Shown piece after piece: positions 1-9,528 of a DNA stretch of 64,000 nt. Both the position numbers and the translations under genes were made by a program. The number at the start of each line of letters is the position of its first letter. Position 1 is the first letter of the stretch. Source of the DNA: Parachitinimonas caeni. GTDB taxonomy: Bacteria; Pseudomonadota; Gammaproteobacteria; Burkholderiales; Chitinimonadaceae. A model generated the notes under the pieces. The model was given only the letters and a program-made list of their open reading frames with translations. It searched no databases and had not been told where the DNA came from. Location: assembly GCF_030129945.1 (NCBI RefSeq), contig NZ_JARRAF010000013.1, positions 60,452 to 124,451 of the forward strand, written 5' to 3'.

Positions 1-130
1 TGCGGACCATGTTCATCCCGATTTCGGCGGAGTCGGCCCTCAGGACATGGTGACCTGCCTGTTGCAGATTGAACGCAATCAACTCCTGAATTGCCGGCTC
101 ATCTTCCACCAGCAGAATATTGGCAGCCAT
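1..130 (-). CDS. phoB: PhoB-like response regulator, N-terminal fragment
   Basis: The first 130 bases read on the minus strand as the start of a response-regulator receiver domain, beginning MAANILLVEDEPAIQELIAF. The acidic pair after the first beta strand (VEDEP) is the phosphoryl-transfer pocket. The wording is closest to betaproteobacterial PhoB, the DNA-binding regulator of phosphate starvation, but only 43 codons are present; the rest runs off the left edge, so the output domain cannot be checked. Another OmpR-family regulator is possible. Confidence 0.6.
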   Translation of the reverse strand, partial: MAANILLVEDEPAIQELIAFNLQQAGHHVLRADSAEIGMNMVR

Positions 131-357
131 GGGTGCAAAACCTCATTTGTGTCGGCGGGAACTTTGCAAGCTTAAGTAGCGCGCATGACGTTAATATTAC
201 AAGTATCGATGCGGGTCGTTGCGGCCGCACACATTGGGCCAGTCGGATGCCCTGTTTGGCCCATATCTTGAGGCGATGACAGAGGGCTCTGTTGGGAAAA
301 CTGGCAGGGCGCACGGTATCATCGCAGTCTGCCCACATTTTTAGTTTCTCAAGATCT

Positions 358-735
358 ATGTCTGGCCTGACGCCTAACACCCCCAATCCAACCGAAATTA
401 CCCTGCACAGTGAATCACGCCTGCTTGACATCGCTTTCGATGACGGCAGCCATTTCAGCCTACCATGCGAATACCTGCGCGTTTTCAGTCCATCAGCCGA
501 AGTTCGTGGTCATTCGCCCGATCAGGCTGTGCTGCAGGTAGGGAAGCGCGATGTAGGCATCCGCGCTATTGAGCAGGTTGGGCACTATGCGGTCAAACTG
601 ATTTTCAGCGATGGCCACGATAGCGGCCTCTATAGCTGGGATTATCTGTATGAACTGGGGAAGAACCAATCAGCACTCTGGCAGAGCTACCTCGACCAAT
701 TGGCCGCTGCTGGCGCTTCGCGTGACCCTTCCTGA
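358..735 (+). CDS. DUF971 (GBBH-like N-terminal domain) protein
   Basis: A 125-residue cytoplasmic protein with the DUF971 pattern: a lead-in TEITLHSESRLLDIAFDDG, then LPCEYLRVFSPSAEVRGH, and a C-terminal half with YAVKLIFSDGHDSGLYSWDYLYEL. This domain is also the N-terminal part of gamma-butyrobetaine hydroxylase and occurs as a stand-alone protein beside ubiquinone genes in proteobacteria. Its biochemical role is unsettled; a metal or iron-sulfur function has been suggested. The ATG at 358 is preferred over an upstream in-frame start at 292 because the added residues do not resemble the family. ubiE follows 18 bases downstream, which suggests co-transcription. Confidence 0.85.
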   Translation: MSGLTPNTPNPTEITLHSESRLLDIAFDDGSHFSLPCEYLRVFSPSAEVRGHSPDQAVLQVGKRDVGIRAIEQVGHYAVKLIFSDGHDSGLYSWDYLYELGKNQSALWQSYLDQLAAAGASRDPS

Positions 736-753
736 TTTACTGGAGCATTTGAA

Positions 754-1491
754 ATGAGCGAACCTACAACCCATTTCGGCTTTGAGACAGTCGAAGAGTC
801 GCAAAAGGCACAGAAAGTCGCCGAAGTCTTTCATTCGGTGGCGCGCAAATACGATGTGATGAATGACCTGATGTCGGGTGGTCTGCATCGGCTCTGGAAA
901 ATTTTTACCATTGAACAAAGTGGCGTGCGGTCGGGTCACAAGGTACTGGATATCGCAGGAGGAACCGGCGATCTGTCATCCGCCTTTGCCAAGCGCGTGG
1001 GCAAGACCGGTGAAGTCTGGCTGACCGACATCAACAGCTCGATGCTGGGCGTGGGGCGTGATCGCCTGCTGGATAGGGGCTTTACCGTGCCAGTAGCCCA
1101 ATGCGACGCCGAAAAACTGCCGTTTCCCAGCGATTACTTTGATTGCGTTACCGTGGCGTTCGGCCTTCGTAACATGACCCACAAAGATGTCGCGCTGAGC
1201 GAGATGTACCGGGTTCTTAAGCCGGGTGGGCGCCTGCTGGTGCTGGAGTTTTCCAAAGTCTGGAAACCGCTGGCCCCGGTTTATGATGCTTACAGCTTTA
1301 AACTGCTGCCGCAGATGGGCAAGTTGGTAACCAATGACGCGGATAGCTATCGCTATCTGGCCGAATCGATCCGTATGCATCCAGGCCAGGAAGAGCTGAA
1401 GCAGATGATGAGCAATGTAGGGTTTTGCAAAGTTGATTACTTCAACCTGACGGCCGGCGTGGTGGCGCTGCACAAGGGATTCAAGTTCTGA
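754..1491 (+). CDS. ubiE: Ubiquinone/menaquinone biosynthesis C-methyltransferase UbiE
   Basis: At 245 residues this is full length for UbiE, the SAM-dependent enzyme that C-methylates the demethoxyquinol ring in ubiquinone synthesis (and demethylmenaquinol where present). The family signatures are visible: the N-terminal [18 protein letters not shown], the SAM-binding [11 protein letters not shown] near residue 70, [13 protein letters not shown], and the C-terminal half with [16 protein letters not shown]. It follows the DUF971 gene closely, and ubiJ and ubiB lie downstream on the same strand, so this is a split ubiE-ubiJ-ubiB group. Confidence 0.97.
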   Translation: MSEPTTHFGFETVEESQKAQKVAEVFHSVARKYDVMNDLMSGGLHRLWKIFTIEQSGVRSGHKVLDIAGGTGDLSSAFAKRVGKTGEVWLTDINSSMLGVGRDRLLDRGFTVPVAQCDAEKLPFPSDYFDCVTVAFGLRNMTHKDVALSEMYRVLKPGGRLLVLEFSKVWKPLAPVYDAYSFKLLPQMGKLVTNDADSYRYLAESIRMHPGQEELKQMMSNVGFCKVDYFNLTAGVVALHKGFKF

Positions 1492-1598
1492 CATCACTTT
1501 CTCGAAGAACCTGAATACACGGTGCGACAGCGTGCTGGCATTGAATGGAGCTGCGCATGAGCGAAATGTCCGAGACACCTCAAATAAAGGAAGGTCGT

Positions 1599-1934
1599 AT
1601 GTCCCGCTTGCTGGCCGGTCTGGCCATTGTTCTGGTTGGCGCCTTGTTTCTGGCGCGCAACCTAGGCGTCGATCTCTCGTTTATCTGGTTCGATCACTGG
1701 TGGGCGACTTTCCTGCTGATTCCCACTGTCTTGCAACTGCATCGTGCCTGGGTACGCTTTCAGGCCAATGGCGGGTACTTTACCGGTGAGGTGACCAGTG
1801 CGCTGGTGGGCGGCATCGCCTGCGGCATGGTGGCAACCTTGTTCCTGTTGGGGTTGAGTTTCGGCCGCTGGTGGCCCTTGTTTGTGATCCTGGCGGGGCT
1901 GGCGGTGATGCTGCCAACGCATCGCACCCGCTGA
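1599..1934 (+). CDS. Small membrane protein, LiaI/LiaF-type transmembrane region
   Basis: An 111-residue integral membrane protein with four predicted hydrophobic segments: LLAGLAIVLVGALFLARNLGV, WWATFLLIPTVLQL, LVGGIACGMVATLFLLGL and WWPLFVILAGLAVML. This arrangement, with the paired WW motifs, matches the LiaI-LiaF-like transmembrane (DUF5668) family, whose function is not well defined. The start at 1599 is chosen because AAGGAAGG lies just upstream; an ATG at 1557 with GGAG upstream is the main alternative and adds 14 residues. It sits between ubiE and a LysE-type exporter and probably rides on the same transcript. Confidence 0.7.
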   Translation: MSRLLAGLAIVLVGALFLARNLGVDLSFIWFDHWWATFLLIPTVLQLHRAWVRFQANGGYFTGEVTSALVGGIACGMVATLFLLGLSFGRWWPLFVILAGLAVMLPTHRTR

Positions 1935-1941
1935 GGCCCAG

Positions 1942-2586
1942 ATGCTCGCGGGTATCGACAACCTGGGCACTTTTGTCGCGGCCGGCCTTGTGCTGAATCT
2001 GTTGCCAGGGCCGGATAACTTCTACATCGTCGGGCGAGGATTGGCCCAAGGGCGCAAGGCAGCAGTGTTGTCAGCAGTCGGCATCGCACTAGGGTCTCTA
2101 TCGCATACGGTATTGGCTGCCCTGGGTTTATCCGCCGTGCTGGCGCAGTCAGCACTGGCATTTACGATCGTGAAATGGGTCGGCGCACTTTATCTGGTCT
2201 GGTTGGGTTGGGGCTTGTTACGCCAGACCGCGGCGCAGCCAGACTTCAGTGTTGATCCGGCTGTCAGTGGCCGGCGCATTCTGTGGCAGGGCTGGTTGAC
2301 CAATCTCCTCAATCCGAAAGTCGCGCTGTTTTTCCTGGCGTTCCTGCCACAGTTCATTGATGCCAAAGTGGCTAACGGCCCACTCCCTTTCCTGCTACTG
2401 GGAACCCTCTTTACGGTAAACGGCTTGATATGGTGTCTGATGCTGGCGTTTTTCTCGGCTGAGATGGGGCGCTATTTGCGGCGCAGTCAGACCTTGGCCC
2501 GCTGGCTCAACCGTCTGACGGGGTGGATGTTTATCGGACTTGCCGTGAATCTGCTGCGGACTAATCTGAAGCACAGTGCAGGTTGA
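1942..2586 (+). CDS. LysE/RhtB-family amino-acid exporter
   Basis: A 214-residue inner-membrane protein of the LysE superfamily, which exports amino acids such as lysine, homoserine, threonine or leucine. The N-terminal family signature is clear (LVLNLLPGPDNFYIVGRGLAQGRKA), with the conserved GxxxG-rich second helix and the mid-protein motif WLTNLLNPKVALFFLAFLPQF. About six hydrophobic segments can be counted. The start follows the preceding stop by 7 bases with a GAGG site overlapping that stop. The substrate cannot be read from the sequence. Confidence 0.9.
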   Translation: MLAGIDNLGTFVAAGLVLNLLPGPDNFYIVGRGLAQGRKAAVLSAVGIALGSLSHTVLAALGLSAVLAQSALAFTIVKWVGALYLVWLGWGLLRQTAAQPDFSVDPAVSGRRILWQGWLTNLLNPKVALFFLAFLPQFIDAKVANGPLPFLLLGTLFTVNGLIWCLMLAFFSAEMGRYLRRSQTLARWLNRLTGWMFIGLAVNLLRTNLKHSAG

Positions 2587-2666
2587 ATGTCTGTATGCGA
2601 AATACGATCGCCCGTTGAAAGATCGGAACCGGATGTGCTTGTGTTGGAGCCAAATAGGAGAATTTG

Positions 2667-3275
2667 ATGTTCCGTATAGCGCCATTGCGGCATCTGCTTG
2701 CGCAGAATGCGCACCTTAGGGCGGATCTTGCTCGTCATGCCGGCAAGACAGCTTGCATCGTCGTCCTGCCGTTTCGCGTGTCATTCAAAATTGAGGCGGA
2801 CGGCCAGATTTCTGATAACGCCAGCGCAAGCCCTGACGCTACCCTGACAATTTCGCCATTTCTGCTGCCTCGCTTGGCATTGAAAGATCCGACGGCACGT
2901 CAGGCAATTGGCTTTGCGGGCGATTTGCCATTTGCGACTGAGCTGGGGCAAGTGATCGCCAGCCTGGAGTGGGATGCGGAGCAAGATCTGTCTCGGGTCG
3001 TCGGTGATGTTGCCGCACATCGGCTTGCGCAGACTGCGCGCGATGCCGTGGGCGATCCGGGGCGGTTGGTCCGAAATCTGGCAGACAGCGCTTCAGAGTA
3101 CTGGAGTGAGGAAGCTCGTCTACTGGTAAGACGGCCGACCGCCGAGCAGCTGTTCGGCGGTATCGAATCTTTGCGAGATGATGTTGCCCGACTGGAAAAG
3201 CGCCTTGAGGCGCTGGAGTCACCGGAGAAGACATTAGAGAAGAATTTGGACCATGCTGATCAACACGCTGGATGA
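2667..3275 (+). CDS. ubiJ: Ubiquinone biosynthesis accessory factor UbiJ
   Basis: A 202-residue protein with an N-terminal SCP2 lipid-binding domain and a C-terminal helical tail ending in a short coiled coil (SLRDDVARLEKRLEAL), the organisation of UbiJ. UbiJ binds the ubiquinone intermediates and helps scaffold the soluble Ubi complex. The ATG at 2667 is chosen over a TTG one codon earlier because AGGAG lies 6 bases upstream. The 3' end overlaps the next gene by 23 bases. Position between ubiE and ubiB supports the call. Confidence 0.88.
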   Translation: MFRIAPLRHLLAQNAHLRADLARHAGKTACIVVLPFRVSFKIEADGQISDNASASPDATLTISPFLLPRLALKDPTARQAIGFAGDLPFATELGQVIASLEWDAEQDLSRVVGDVAAHRLAQTARDAVGDPGRLVRNLADSASEYWSEEARLLVRRPTAEQLFGGIESLRDDVARLEKRLEALESPEKTLEKNLDHADQHAG

Positions 3276-3768
3276 ACTGGAAGCCGTCAGAGAGCAGTGC
3301 CGCCGGTTTGTAACCTCGCGTGCTGCGATTTCCGCTGGCGCGGCAGCGGTACCGCTACCGGGCCTCGATATCGGGACCGATGCGGCAATACTGGTTGCCA
3401 TGATTCCTGAAATCAACCGTCGATTCGGCTTGAGCCACGAACAGCTCGATACGATGGACCCACAGGCCAAGCGTGTGATTCTGATTGCAGTGACCAGCAT
3501 CGGCAGCGAGTTGATCGGGCGGTTCATCACCCGTGAGATCATTCTGAAAGTGCTCACCAAAATGGGGCTGACTGTGAGTTCACGCATGGTGACGCGCTTC
3601 GTACCGGTACTCGGATCGGTGCTTTCTGCTAGCGTCAGTTTTGCGGCAATGAAGGCGTTGGGCAATGCTCATGTCGAGGATTGTTACCGTGTCGCCAGAC
3701 AGGCGCTGGAATCCCGCCTGGCACTTGAAGATCTGACGGTGATAGAAGGCATTTCCAGTCGCGAGTAA
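3253..3768 (+). CDS. Conserved small protein, EcsC/DUF697-like hydrophobic region
   Basis: A 171-residue protein whose start lies inside the end of ubiJ (23-base overlap). Its N-terminal part contains AGAAAVPLPGLDIGTDAAILVAMIPEINRRFGL, a glycine/proline-rich turn followed by an amphipathic helix as in DUF697 and EcsC-type proteins, and a second apolar stretch (FVPVLGSVLSASVSFAAMKALG) near the C-terminus. It is probably membrane-associated. No catalytic motif is visible. Insertion between ubiJ and ubiB suggests co-expression with ubiquinone genes, but no functional link is shown by the sequence. Confidence 0.6.
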   Translation: MLINTLDELEAVREQCRRFVTSRAAISAGAAAVPLPGLDIGTDAAILVAMIPEINRRFGLSHEQLDTMDPQAKRVILIAVTSIGSELIGRFITREIILKVLTKMGLTVSSRMVTRFVPVLGSVLSASVSFAAMKALGNAHVEDCYRVARQALESRLALEDLTVIEGISSRE

Positions 3769-3885
3769 ACACCAACTATTCCTCAACGCCCTGTCTCTTC
3801 CGAATCCGGCGGTCAAGGTAGGCGGGCTTCCCCTCACGGCCTCGGGTACACTTGCCGCGGTCTGTTTCCTAGTTCTGAGTGCCTC

Positions 3886-5397
3886 ATGTTTGTGCTTCGT
3901 TTGTTACGCATTCTCTACACCATTATCCGATATGGACTTGACGAGTTTTTATTAGGTCACGAGCGGATTCGCGGGCTTGAAAAGCTGGTCAAGACGGTGT
4001 TGTTCTGGCGTAACCTGCACCAGCCCAGAGCAGTCAGATTGCGGCTGGCACTGGAGTCTCTTGGCCCCATTTTCGTGAAGTTCGGTCAGGTTTTGTCTAC
4101 CCGGCGTGATTTGATGCCACCCGATCTGGCTGATGAGCTGGCGAAGCTGCAGGACCGTGTGCCGCCCTTTGAATCTAGCGTGGCCGAAGCAGTGATTGAG
4201 GCCAATCTTGGGCGCAAGCCAACCGAGCTGTTTTCGCGTTTTGATCCGATCCCCGTGGCCTCAGCATCGGTGGCGCAGGTGCATTACGCCGAGTTTGCCG
4301 ATGGGCGGTCGGTTGCCGTCAAGGTGCTGCGGCCGGGCATAGGGATCATCATTGAGCATGATCTGAGCTTGTTGCGGGTCATGGCTTGGCTGGTGGAAAA
4401 AATCTTCGCCGATGGTAAGCGCCTCAAGCCTCGCGAGGTTGTTTCCGAATTTTCCCGCTATCTGCACGATGAGCTCGATTTGCAACGTGAGGCAGCCAAT
4501 GCCAGTCAGCTGCGGCGTAATTTCCAAGGGTCCGATATGCTGCTGGTGCCTGAAGTATTCTGGGACTACACCAGTCGCGAGGTGCTGGTTCTGCAGTGGA
4601 TGCAGGGCATTCCCATTTCCCGGATTGCTGAATTGCAGGCGGCAGGAATTGATTTGCGCAAGCTAAGCCGCTTCGGCGTGGAGATTTTTTTCACCCAGGT
4701 GTTTCGTGATGGCTTTTTCCATGCAGACATGCACCCCGGCAATATTTTCGTAGCACCTGATAATCGCTATATCGCGCTCGATTTTGGCATTGTGGGCAGC
4801 CTGTCGGATTACGACAAACGTTATCTGGCCATCAATTTTCTGGCGTTTTTCCAAAGAGATTACAAGCGGGTCGCGACGGCACACATCGAGTCGGGGTGGG
4901 TGCCGGAAGGGACCAATGTCGAGGCATTGGAAGCGGCGGTACGGACTGTGTGCGAGCCGATTTTTGATCGGCCCCTAGCTGAGATTTCGTTCGGGCAGGT
5001 TTTGCTGCGCCTCTTCGAGACATCACGTCGCTTCAATGTCGAAATTCAACCACAGCTCGTATTGTTGCAGAAGACGTTGCTGAATATTGAAGGCTTGGGG
5101 CGTCAGCTTGATCCGCACCTTGACCTCTGGCAAACCGCCAAGCCTTTTCTTGAGAGGTGGATGAATGAGCAGATCGGTTGGCGTGGACTGATCCGTCAGA
5201 TCAAGCACGAAGCGCCTACGTGGGCAGAGACCCTGCCCCAACTACCTAGAGCATTGGTGCAGCTGGCGAATCAGCAGCATCAGCAACAGCTACTCAAGAC
5301 GACCACACTATTGCTGGAGGAACAACAAAGACGTAATCGTTGGTTGGCGATTCTGGCCGGTTTGTTGGCAGCTTTGCTGATTACGCATTGGATATAA
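3886..5397 (+). CDS. ubiB: Ubiquinone biosynthesis atypical kinase/ATPase UbiB
   Basis: Full-length UbiB (503 residues) of the ADCK/COQ8 family. Seen are the KxGQ motif ([23 protein letters not shown]), the Ala-rich nucleotide loop ([13 protein letters not shown]), the metal and catalytic region [13 protein letters not shown] and DFGIVG, and a hydrophobic C-terminal tail ([18 protein letters not shown]) that anchors it to the inner membrane. UbiB is needed for ubiquinone synthesis, possibly by ATP-dependent extraction of lipid intermediates from the membrane. A bidirectional hairpin follows directly. Confidence 0.96.
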   Translation: MFVLRLLRILYTIIRYGLDEFLLGHERIRGLEKLVKTVLFWRNLHQPRAVRLRLALESLGPIFVKFGQVLSTRRDLMPPDLADELAKLQDRVPPFESSVAEAVIEANLGRKPTELFSRFDPIPVASASVAQVHYAEFADGRSVAVKVLRPGIGIIIEHDLSLLRVMAWLVEKIFADGKRLKPREVVSEFSRYLHDELDLQREAANASQLRRNFQGSDMLLVPEVFWDYTSREVLVLQWMQGIPISRIAELQAAGIDLRKLSRFGVEIFFTQVFRDGFFHADMHPGNIFVAPDNRYIALDFGIVGSLSDYDKRYLAINFLAFFQRDYKRVATAHIESGWVPEGTNVEALEAAVRTVCEPIFDRPLAEISFGQVLLRLFETSRRFNVEIQPQLVLLQKTLLNIEGLGRQLDPHLDLWQTAKPFLERWMNEQIGWRGLIRQIKHEAPTWAETLPQLPRALVQLANQQHQQQLLKTTTLLLEEQQRRNRWLAILAGLLAALLITHWI

Positions 5398-5418
5398 CGA
5401 AGCTGGTCCCGGCCTATC

Positions 5419-5461
5419 AAAGAAAACGGCCAATGCTTGTTGGGCATTGGCCGTTTTCTTT
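5419..5461. terminator. Bidirectional rho-independent terminator
   Basis: A perfect 18-bp inverted repeat with a 7-base loop: AAAGAAAACGGCCAATGC at 5419-5436 and its complement at 5444-5461. A-runs and T-runs flank the GC core on both sides, so it can terminate ubiB and the convergent binding-protein gene, whose stop lies 5 bases away. Confidence 0.93.
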
Positions 5462-5465
5462 GCGC

Positions 5466-6455
5466 TTAATCCATCATCAGGTACTTTTGCAGGTCAGAGA
5501 ATTTTCGTGTGATATCAACAGAACGCTTGAACTTGTCGGCATCTGCCATGCGCTCATTGTTCATTACCAGCTGTTGTTCCTGAAAGAGCAGAACATCAGC
5601 AATCCGGCTCAATTGTTTGTTGCTGGAACGCTTGAAGCCAATAATACCGCGTGCTTCTTTAAGCATTTCTCGCTCACGGCTGGCTTTGCCATAGCTGAAG
5701 ATCAGCTGCTCAATGGCTTTTTTGGTTTCGTCATCCAGATCACGGCGGTACAGGACCGGGTCCGCCGGGATGGCTTCTGAGCGCCAAATGACCTTGATAC
5801 TTGCGTATTCCATCGGGTTTTCGTCTTTGAATTCCCCTTCAAGGTAATCCGAGGCCACACTGGCGACACTGACCTGATGCATGGCAACTGCCATGAAGTT
5901 GTCCTTGTGATTGCCAACACTGACTTTCTTGAACACCTGGGAAGGCGAGACGTTGTTGCGGCCAAATACGTAGTAGTTGGGAATCAGTGCGCCAGACGTT
6001 GATTGTGCTTCGCCCGTCTGATAGGTGTACTTGCCGCGTTGTGAAAGAAAATCCTGGATCGTATTGATTTCGCTATCTTTGTGCGTAATCAGCAAAGATT
6101 GAAACCCGCCACCGCCCTTGAGGTTGACCACATGGGCAAATACCTGAGCATTGGCTTGCGATACGGCCTCCAGTGCTGGGACATGCCCCATGATCGCCAC
6201 CTGGACTTTGTTCGCTTTCATCTGCGCCAGCAGATCATCGTGCTTGCTTGCAACATAACCGGAAACGGTCATCTTCAACCGCTTTCCCATGTCGTCAAAG
6301 ATGGGTTGCCATTTCGACAGCTCTTCCTTGGCATCCGAGTTGTTTCGGCTGTCGGAAAATGTCATGCCAACGACCAGCTCGCCCTTGGGGGCAGGAGCCG
6401 CGCCAGCGAACACTGGAATAGCGAAGGCTAGGCCGATCAAATTCGCAAGTCGCAT
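5466..6455 (-). CDS. PhnD-like periplasmic phosphate/phosphonate-binding protein (copy 1)
   Basis: A 329-residue exported protein with a signal peptide (LIGLAFAIPVFAGAAPA) and the PhnD/SsuA-type binding fold: VVGMTFSDSRN near the mature N-terminus, a WQPIFDDMGKRL helix, a DDLLAQMKANKVQVAIMGHVPALEA hinge, and SVGNHKDNFMAVA. Such proteins deliver oxyanion ligands to ABC importers, but no permease or ATPase gene is adjacent. AGGGA lies 10 bases before the ATG. A close paralogue lies 173 bases upstream, and both end in the same RKFxDLQxYL pattern, so the pair arose by tandem duplication. Confidence 0.8.
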   Translation of the reverse strand: MRLANLIGLAFAIPVFAGAAPAPKGELVVGMTFSDSRNNSDAKEELSKWQPIFDDMGKRLKMTVSGYVASKHDDLLAQMKANKVQVAIMGHVPALEAVSQANAQVFAHVVNLKGGGGFQSLLITHKDSEINTIQDFLSQRGKYTYQTGEAQSTSGALIPNYYVFGRNNVSPSQVFKKVSVGNHKDNFMAVAMHQVSVASVASDYLEGEFKDENPMEYASIKVIWRSEAIPADPVLYRRDLDDETKKAIEQLIFSYGKASREREMLKEARGIIGFKRSSNKQLSRIADVLLFQEQQLVMNNERMADADKFKRSVDITRKFSDLQKYLMMD

Positions 6456-6580
6456 CTGTGCTTTCCCTAATGGCTATCGACTAAAGCCTCTGATAATAGC
6501 AAAGGAAATTTCTGTATGCGACAAATTTACCAGCAAAATCATACAATTATGACAATTGGGATTTTTACTGTTGCAAGCCG

Positions 6581-6616
6581 CCGCCGAGTATCGGGCTTTG
6601 GTCTGATGCTCGGCGG
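6581..6616 (-). terminator. Intergenic hairpin between the two PhnD-like genes
   Basis: CCGCCGAGTATC at 6581-6592 pairs with GATGCTCGGCGG at 6605-6616 with one mismatch, 13 bases beyond the stop of the upstream copy. No clean U-run follows on the minus strand, so it may attenuate or stabilise the transcript rather than terminate fully. Confidence 0.4.
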
Positions 6617-6628
6617 GGAAGGAAAAAT

Positions 6629-7618
6629 TTACTTGGTAAGCAGATAACGCTGCAGATCGGCGAATTTGCGCGAGACTTCCTCGTGCTTTTTGTTTTTCTC
6701 TTCCATTGTCAGCTTTTCATCCTGCATCAGGCTCTGTTGGGCTTGAAACAGCTCAATGTCGGCAACCTGCTGCAGCTGCGCATTGGTGGATTTTTTAAAT
6801 CCTGTCAGACCACGAGCTTCTTTGAGAGTCGCTTTTTCTTCTGGGGCCTTGCCATAGCCCAGGAAGAATTTTTCAACAGCCTGCTTCATGTCTGCAGGCA
6901 GGTCTTTGCGATACAACAAAGGATCGTTCTTGAGTGGGTCTGAACGCCAGATGACCTTTACCTTGGCGTATTCGGCTGCGTTTTCTTCCTTGTAGTCCCC
7001 TTCCAGCAGGTCAGAAGCGACGGTTGCGACGTCAACCTCTTTGTTTGCAACGGCCAGGAAGTTGAGCTTGTGGTTGCCACGAGTCACCTTTTTGAATACT
7101 TCCTCAGGGGTCACGCGGTAGCGGCTGAAGGCGTAATACAGCGGGACGAGGGTTGAAGAGGTGGATTTCACGTCGCCAAGCTGAAGCGAATATTGCTTGT
7201 TGCTGGCAAGCATCTGTTCAAGGTTGGTGAGCTTGCTGTCTTTATGAGCAATGATTAGCGACTGGTAGCTATCTCCACCTTTTATCTTGATAACCTGGCC
7301 AAAAACCTGAGCGTTCGCCTGAACCAAGGCATCCAGTGCCGGGACGTTGCCCATGAGTGCAACATGAACCTCGCCCTTCTTCATCCGCTCGACCAGGTCT
7401 CCAGCTTTGGTACTGCCCACGCCAGTGACTTTAACCTTCAGCTGCTTGGACATGGCATCAAGCATAGGTTGCCATTGTGCGATTTCATTCTTAATTTCTG
7501 CTTCGGATTTGACGCTTAAAGCCGTGAAGCCAAAAACCAGTTCTTGCGTTGGTGCGGCAAATGCGGTTTGTATCAGCAGTGCCGATGCTGCCAGCACGGT
7601 ATATGGCATCAATTTCAT
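6629..7618 (-). CDS. PhnD-like periplasmic phosphate/phosphonate-binding protein (copy 2)
   Basis: Also 329 residues, with a signal peptide (VLAASALLIQTAFAAPT) and the same landmarks as its neighbour: VFGFTALSV, WQPMLDAMSKQL, LVERMKKGEVHVALMGNVPALDA, RGNHKLNFLAVA, and a lysine-rich C-terminal helix ending in RKFADLQRYL. GAGGAG lies 9 bases before the ATG. Identical length and parallel motifs along the full protein show a duplication. The ligand may be phosphate, phosphite or a phosphonate; the sequence does not decide. No transport partners are visible in the window. Confidence 0.8.
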   Translation of the reverse strand: MKLMPYTVLAASALLIQTAFAAPTQELVFGFTALSVKSEAEIKNEIAQWQPMLDAMSKQLKVKVTGVGSTKAGDLVERMKKGEVHVALMGNVPALDALVQANAQVFGQVIKIKGGDSYQSLIIAHKDSKLTNLEQMLASNKQYSLQLGDVKSTSSTLVPLYYAFSRYRVTPEEVFKKVTRGNHKLNFLAVANKEVDVATVASDLLEGDYKEENAAEYAKVKVIWRSDPLKNDPLLYRKDLPADMKQAVEKFFLGYGKAPEEKATLKEARGLTGFKKSTNAQLQQVADIELFQAQQSLMQDEKLTMEEKNKKHEEVSRKFADLQRYLLTK

Positions 7619-8129
7619 ACTCGCTACTCCTCATCCAATCAGAGTTAACACAGTGGCCTGCGCAATGTTGATCCGGCTTGCCGATGATTGAAACATAGGC
7701 TGACATCATCGCATTTACAGAATTTTACTTGGCAGGTACTAGGGCAAAGCCAGGTCGGCAGATAAGCTTAATTATCATGCCAGTTTGCCTTTCGGAGTCC
7801 ATTTCGCAGCTGCAAGCGCTGTCAGAGAGAAAAGCCCATGGCCTGCAAGTATCTGGCTGACTATCGAGCTTGATTGCGTCTTTCTGGCGATACGCGATGG
7901 CAAAGCTTGAACTGGAGTGATCCCAATAGGTTGGCTGCCGGCTTGTACTACAAAACTACCGATTTCGTCGAGCATTGCCTGATTGATGAAGAGGTGGCGT
8001 GCAGTGGCAAACCCGGATCTTGCTGGCAGATTGTTTTCCGGGGGCGTGGAAGGCAGTCTTCGCTTTTCGTCCCGAATTGTTGTTGCCCTTGCTTGTTGTT
8101 GGTTGGGCGTGTTCTACCAGAGGTGTGCC
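7619..8129. other. 511-base intergenic region, no gene seen
   Basis: Divergent space between the minus-strand binding-protein genes and the plus-strand DUF1800 gene. Open frames here are short overlapping shadows without family features. It should hold both promoters, but I could not pick a convincing -35/-10 pair. An AGAGGTG ribosome-binding site lies just before the ATG at 8130. Confidence 0.5.
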
Positions 8130-9521
8130 ATGCGTTTTGTTCTTTATGGCTTATTGCTGTTTGCGCGTATTGGATTTGCCGCTCCGCTCGGAGAGGAGGG
8201 GGCTCGCCATTTGTTGAACCGGAGTGGTTTTGGTGCGAGTCCGCAGGAAGTGACGATGTTTGCACGGCTTGAGCGTGCAATGGCGGTTGATCAGTTGCTG
8301 GCCCAGGCTCAGTCGGTCGCCATGACTCCGCCTCCTGGCTGGGTGAACGAACCATTGTCGCGGCGCGGTGAGGCGATGACCGAGGAAGAGAAGGTCATGC
8401 GCCTGGAGGAGCAGAAACAACGAGGCTTTGAACTACGTGGTTGGTGGTTGGCCGAAATGGCTAGCACTGCGTCGCCTTTGACTGAGCGGATGACCTTGTT
8501 CTGGCACAACCACTTCACCTCGTCCATGCAGAAGGTCAAGCATGGTCAACTGATGTATCGACAGAACTTGCTGCTACGGCAGCATGCACTTGGCAGTTTC
8601 TCTGATCTGCTGCATGGGGCCGCCAAAGATCCGGCAATGTTGATTTATCTGGATGGCGTGAGAAACCTGAAGGGGGAGCCCAACGAGAATTTTTCCCGTG
8701 AGGTCATGGAGTTGTTCACGTTGGGAGAGGGGCGGTATACCGAGAACGACATTCGGGAAGCGGCACGGGCGTTCACGGGCTGGGGGGTGGATCGGGATAG
8801 CGGGGAGTTTCGCTTTCGACGAAATCAGCACGACGATGGCAGCAAAACGATCCTTGGGCAGACCGGCAATTTTGATGGGGATGATGTGCTCGATTTGCTG
8901 CTGGGTCGGCCAGAGACGGCAGATTTCATCACACGGAAGTTATGGCGTGAGTTTGTGTCGCCTGTGGCTGATGAGCGCGAAGTCAGACGCCTGGCAACAG
9001 TTTTCAGAAGCAACCGCTATCAGATCAAGCCGCTGCTGCAAGGTCTCTTTATGAGCGAAGCCTTTTGGGCGGGTGCCAATCGGGGCAGTTTGGTTAAGTC
9101 TCCCATCGAATTGACGGTTGGTACCCTGCGGACTTTTGAATTGCGCCCACCGGACTGGCGCCCGGTGATCCAAGTGAACCGGGCGATGGGCCAGGACTTG
9201 TTCAATCCCCCCAATGTAAAAGGGTGGCCGGGAGGTGATGCCTGGATAAACAGCCAGACTCTGCTTTTGCGCAAACAGACATTATTGCGCCCCTTTGTTG
9301 GTCCTCCTATGCGTGGGGATGCTGAGGCTGACTCTCGCCGATTTGAAAACCGACGGGCACGAATGGAGTTGCATTTGAGTCGCTGGCTGGATCAACTTGG
9401 GAACGACATGGTGCGGGCCACCCGTCTGTTACTACCATTGCCGGCAGATTCACTGCCAGTGGGTACGGCATCGGACCGAATATCTGCTTTGTTGCAGCAC
9501 CCTTATTACCAGTTGAAGTGA
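8130..9521 (+). CDS. DUF1800 family exported protein
   Basis: A 463-residue protein with a probable signal peptide (FVLYGLLLFARIGFAAP) and the DUF1800 signature set: ARHLLNRSGFGASPQEV, WWLAEMASTASPLTERMTLFWHNHFTSS, NENFSREVMELFTLGEG, and FNPPNVKGWPGGDAWINS near the C-terminus. An in-frame start at 7983 exists, but the ATG at 8130 has AGAGGTG upstream and begins with the signal peptide. DUF1800 genes are usually paired with a DUF1501 gene, as here. The function is unknown; the pair is thought to act outside the cytoplasm. Confidence 0.88.
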   Translation: MRFVLYGLLLFARIGFAAPLGEEGARHLLNRSGFGASPQEVTMFARLERAMAVDQLLAQAQSVAMTPPPGWVNEPLSRRGEAMTEEEKVMRLEEQKQRGFELRGWWLAEMASTASPLTERMTLFWHNHFTSSMQKVKHGQLMYRQNLLLRQHALGSFSDLLHGAAKDPAMLIYLDGVRNLKGEPNENFSREVMELFTLGEGRYTENDIREAARAFTGWGVDRDSGEFRFRRNQHDDGSKTILGQTGNFDGDDVLDLLLGRPETADFITRKLWREFVSPVADEREVRRLATVFRSNRYQIKPLLQGLFMSEAFWAGANRGSLVKSPIELTVGTLRTFELRPPDWRPVIQVNRAMGQDLFNPPNVKGWPGGDAWINSQTLLLRKQTLLRPFVGPPMRGDAEADSRRFENRRARMELHLSRWLDQLGNDMVRATRLLLPLPADSLPVGTASDRISALLQHPYYQLK

Positions 9522-9528
9522 GGTTGTG

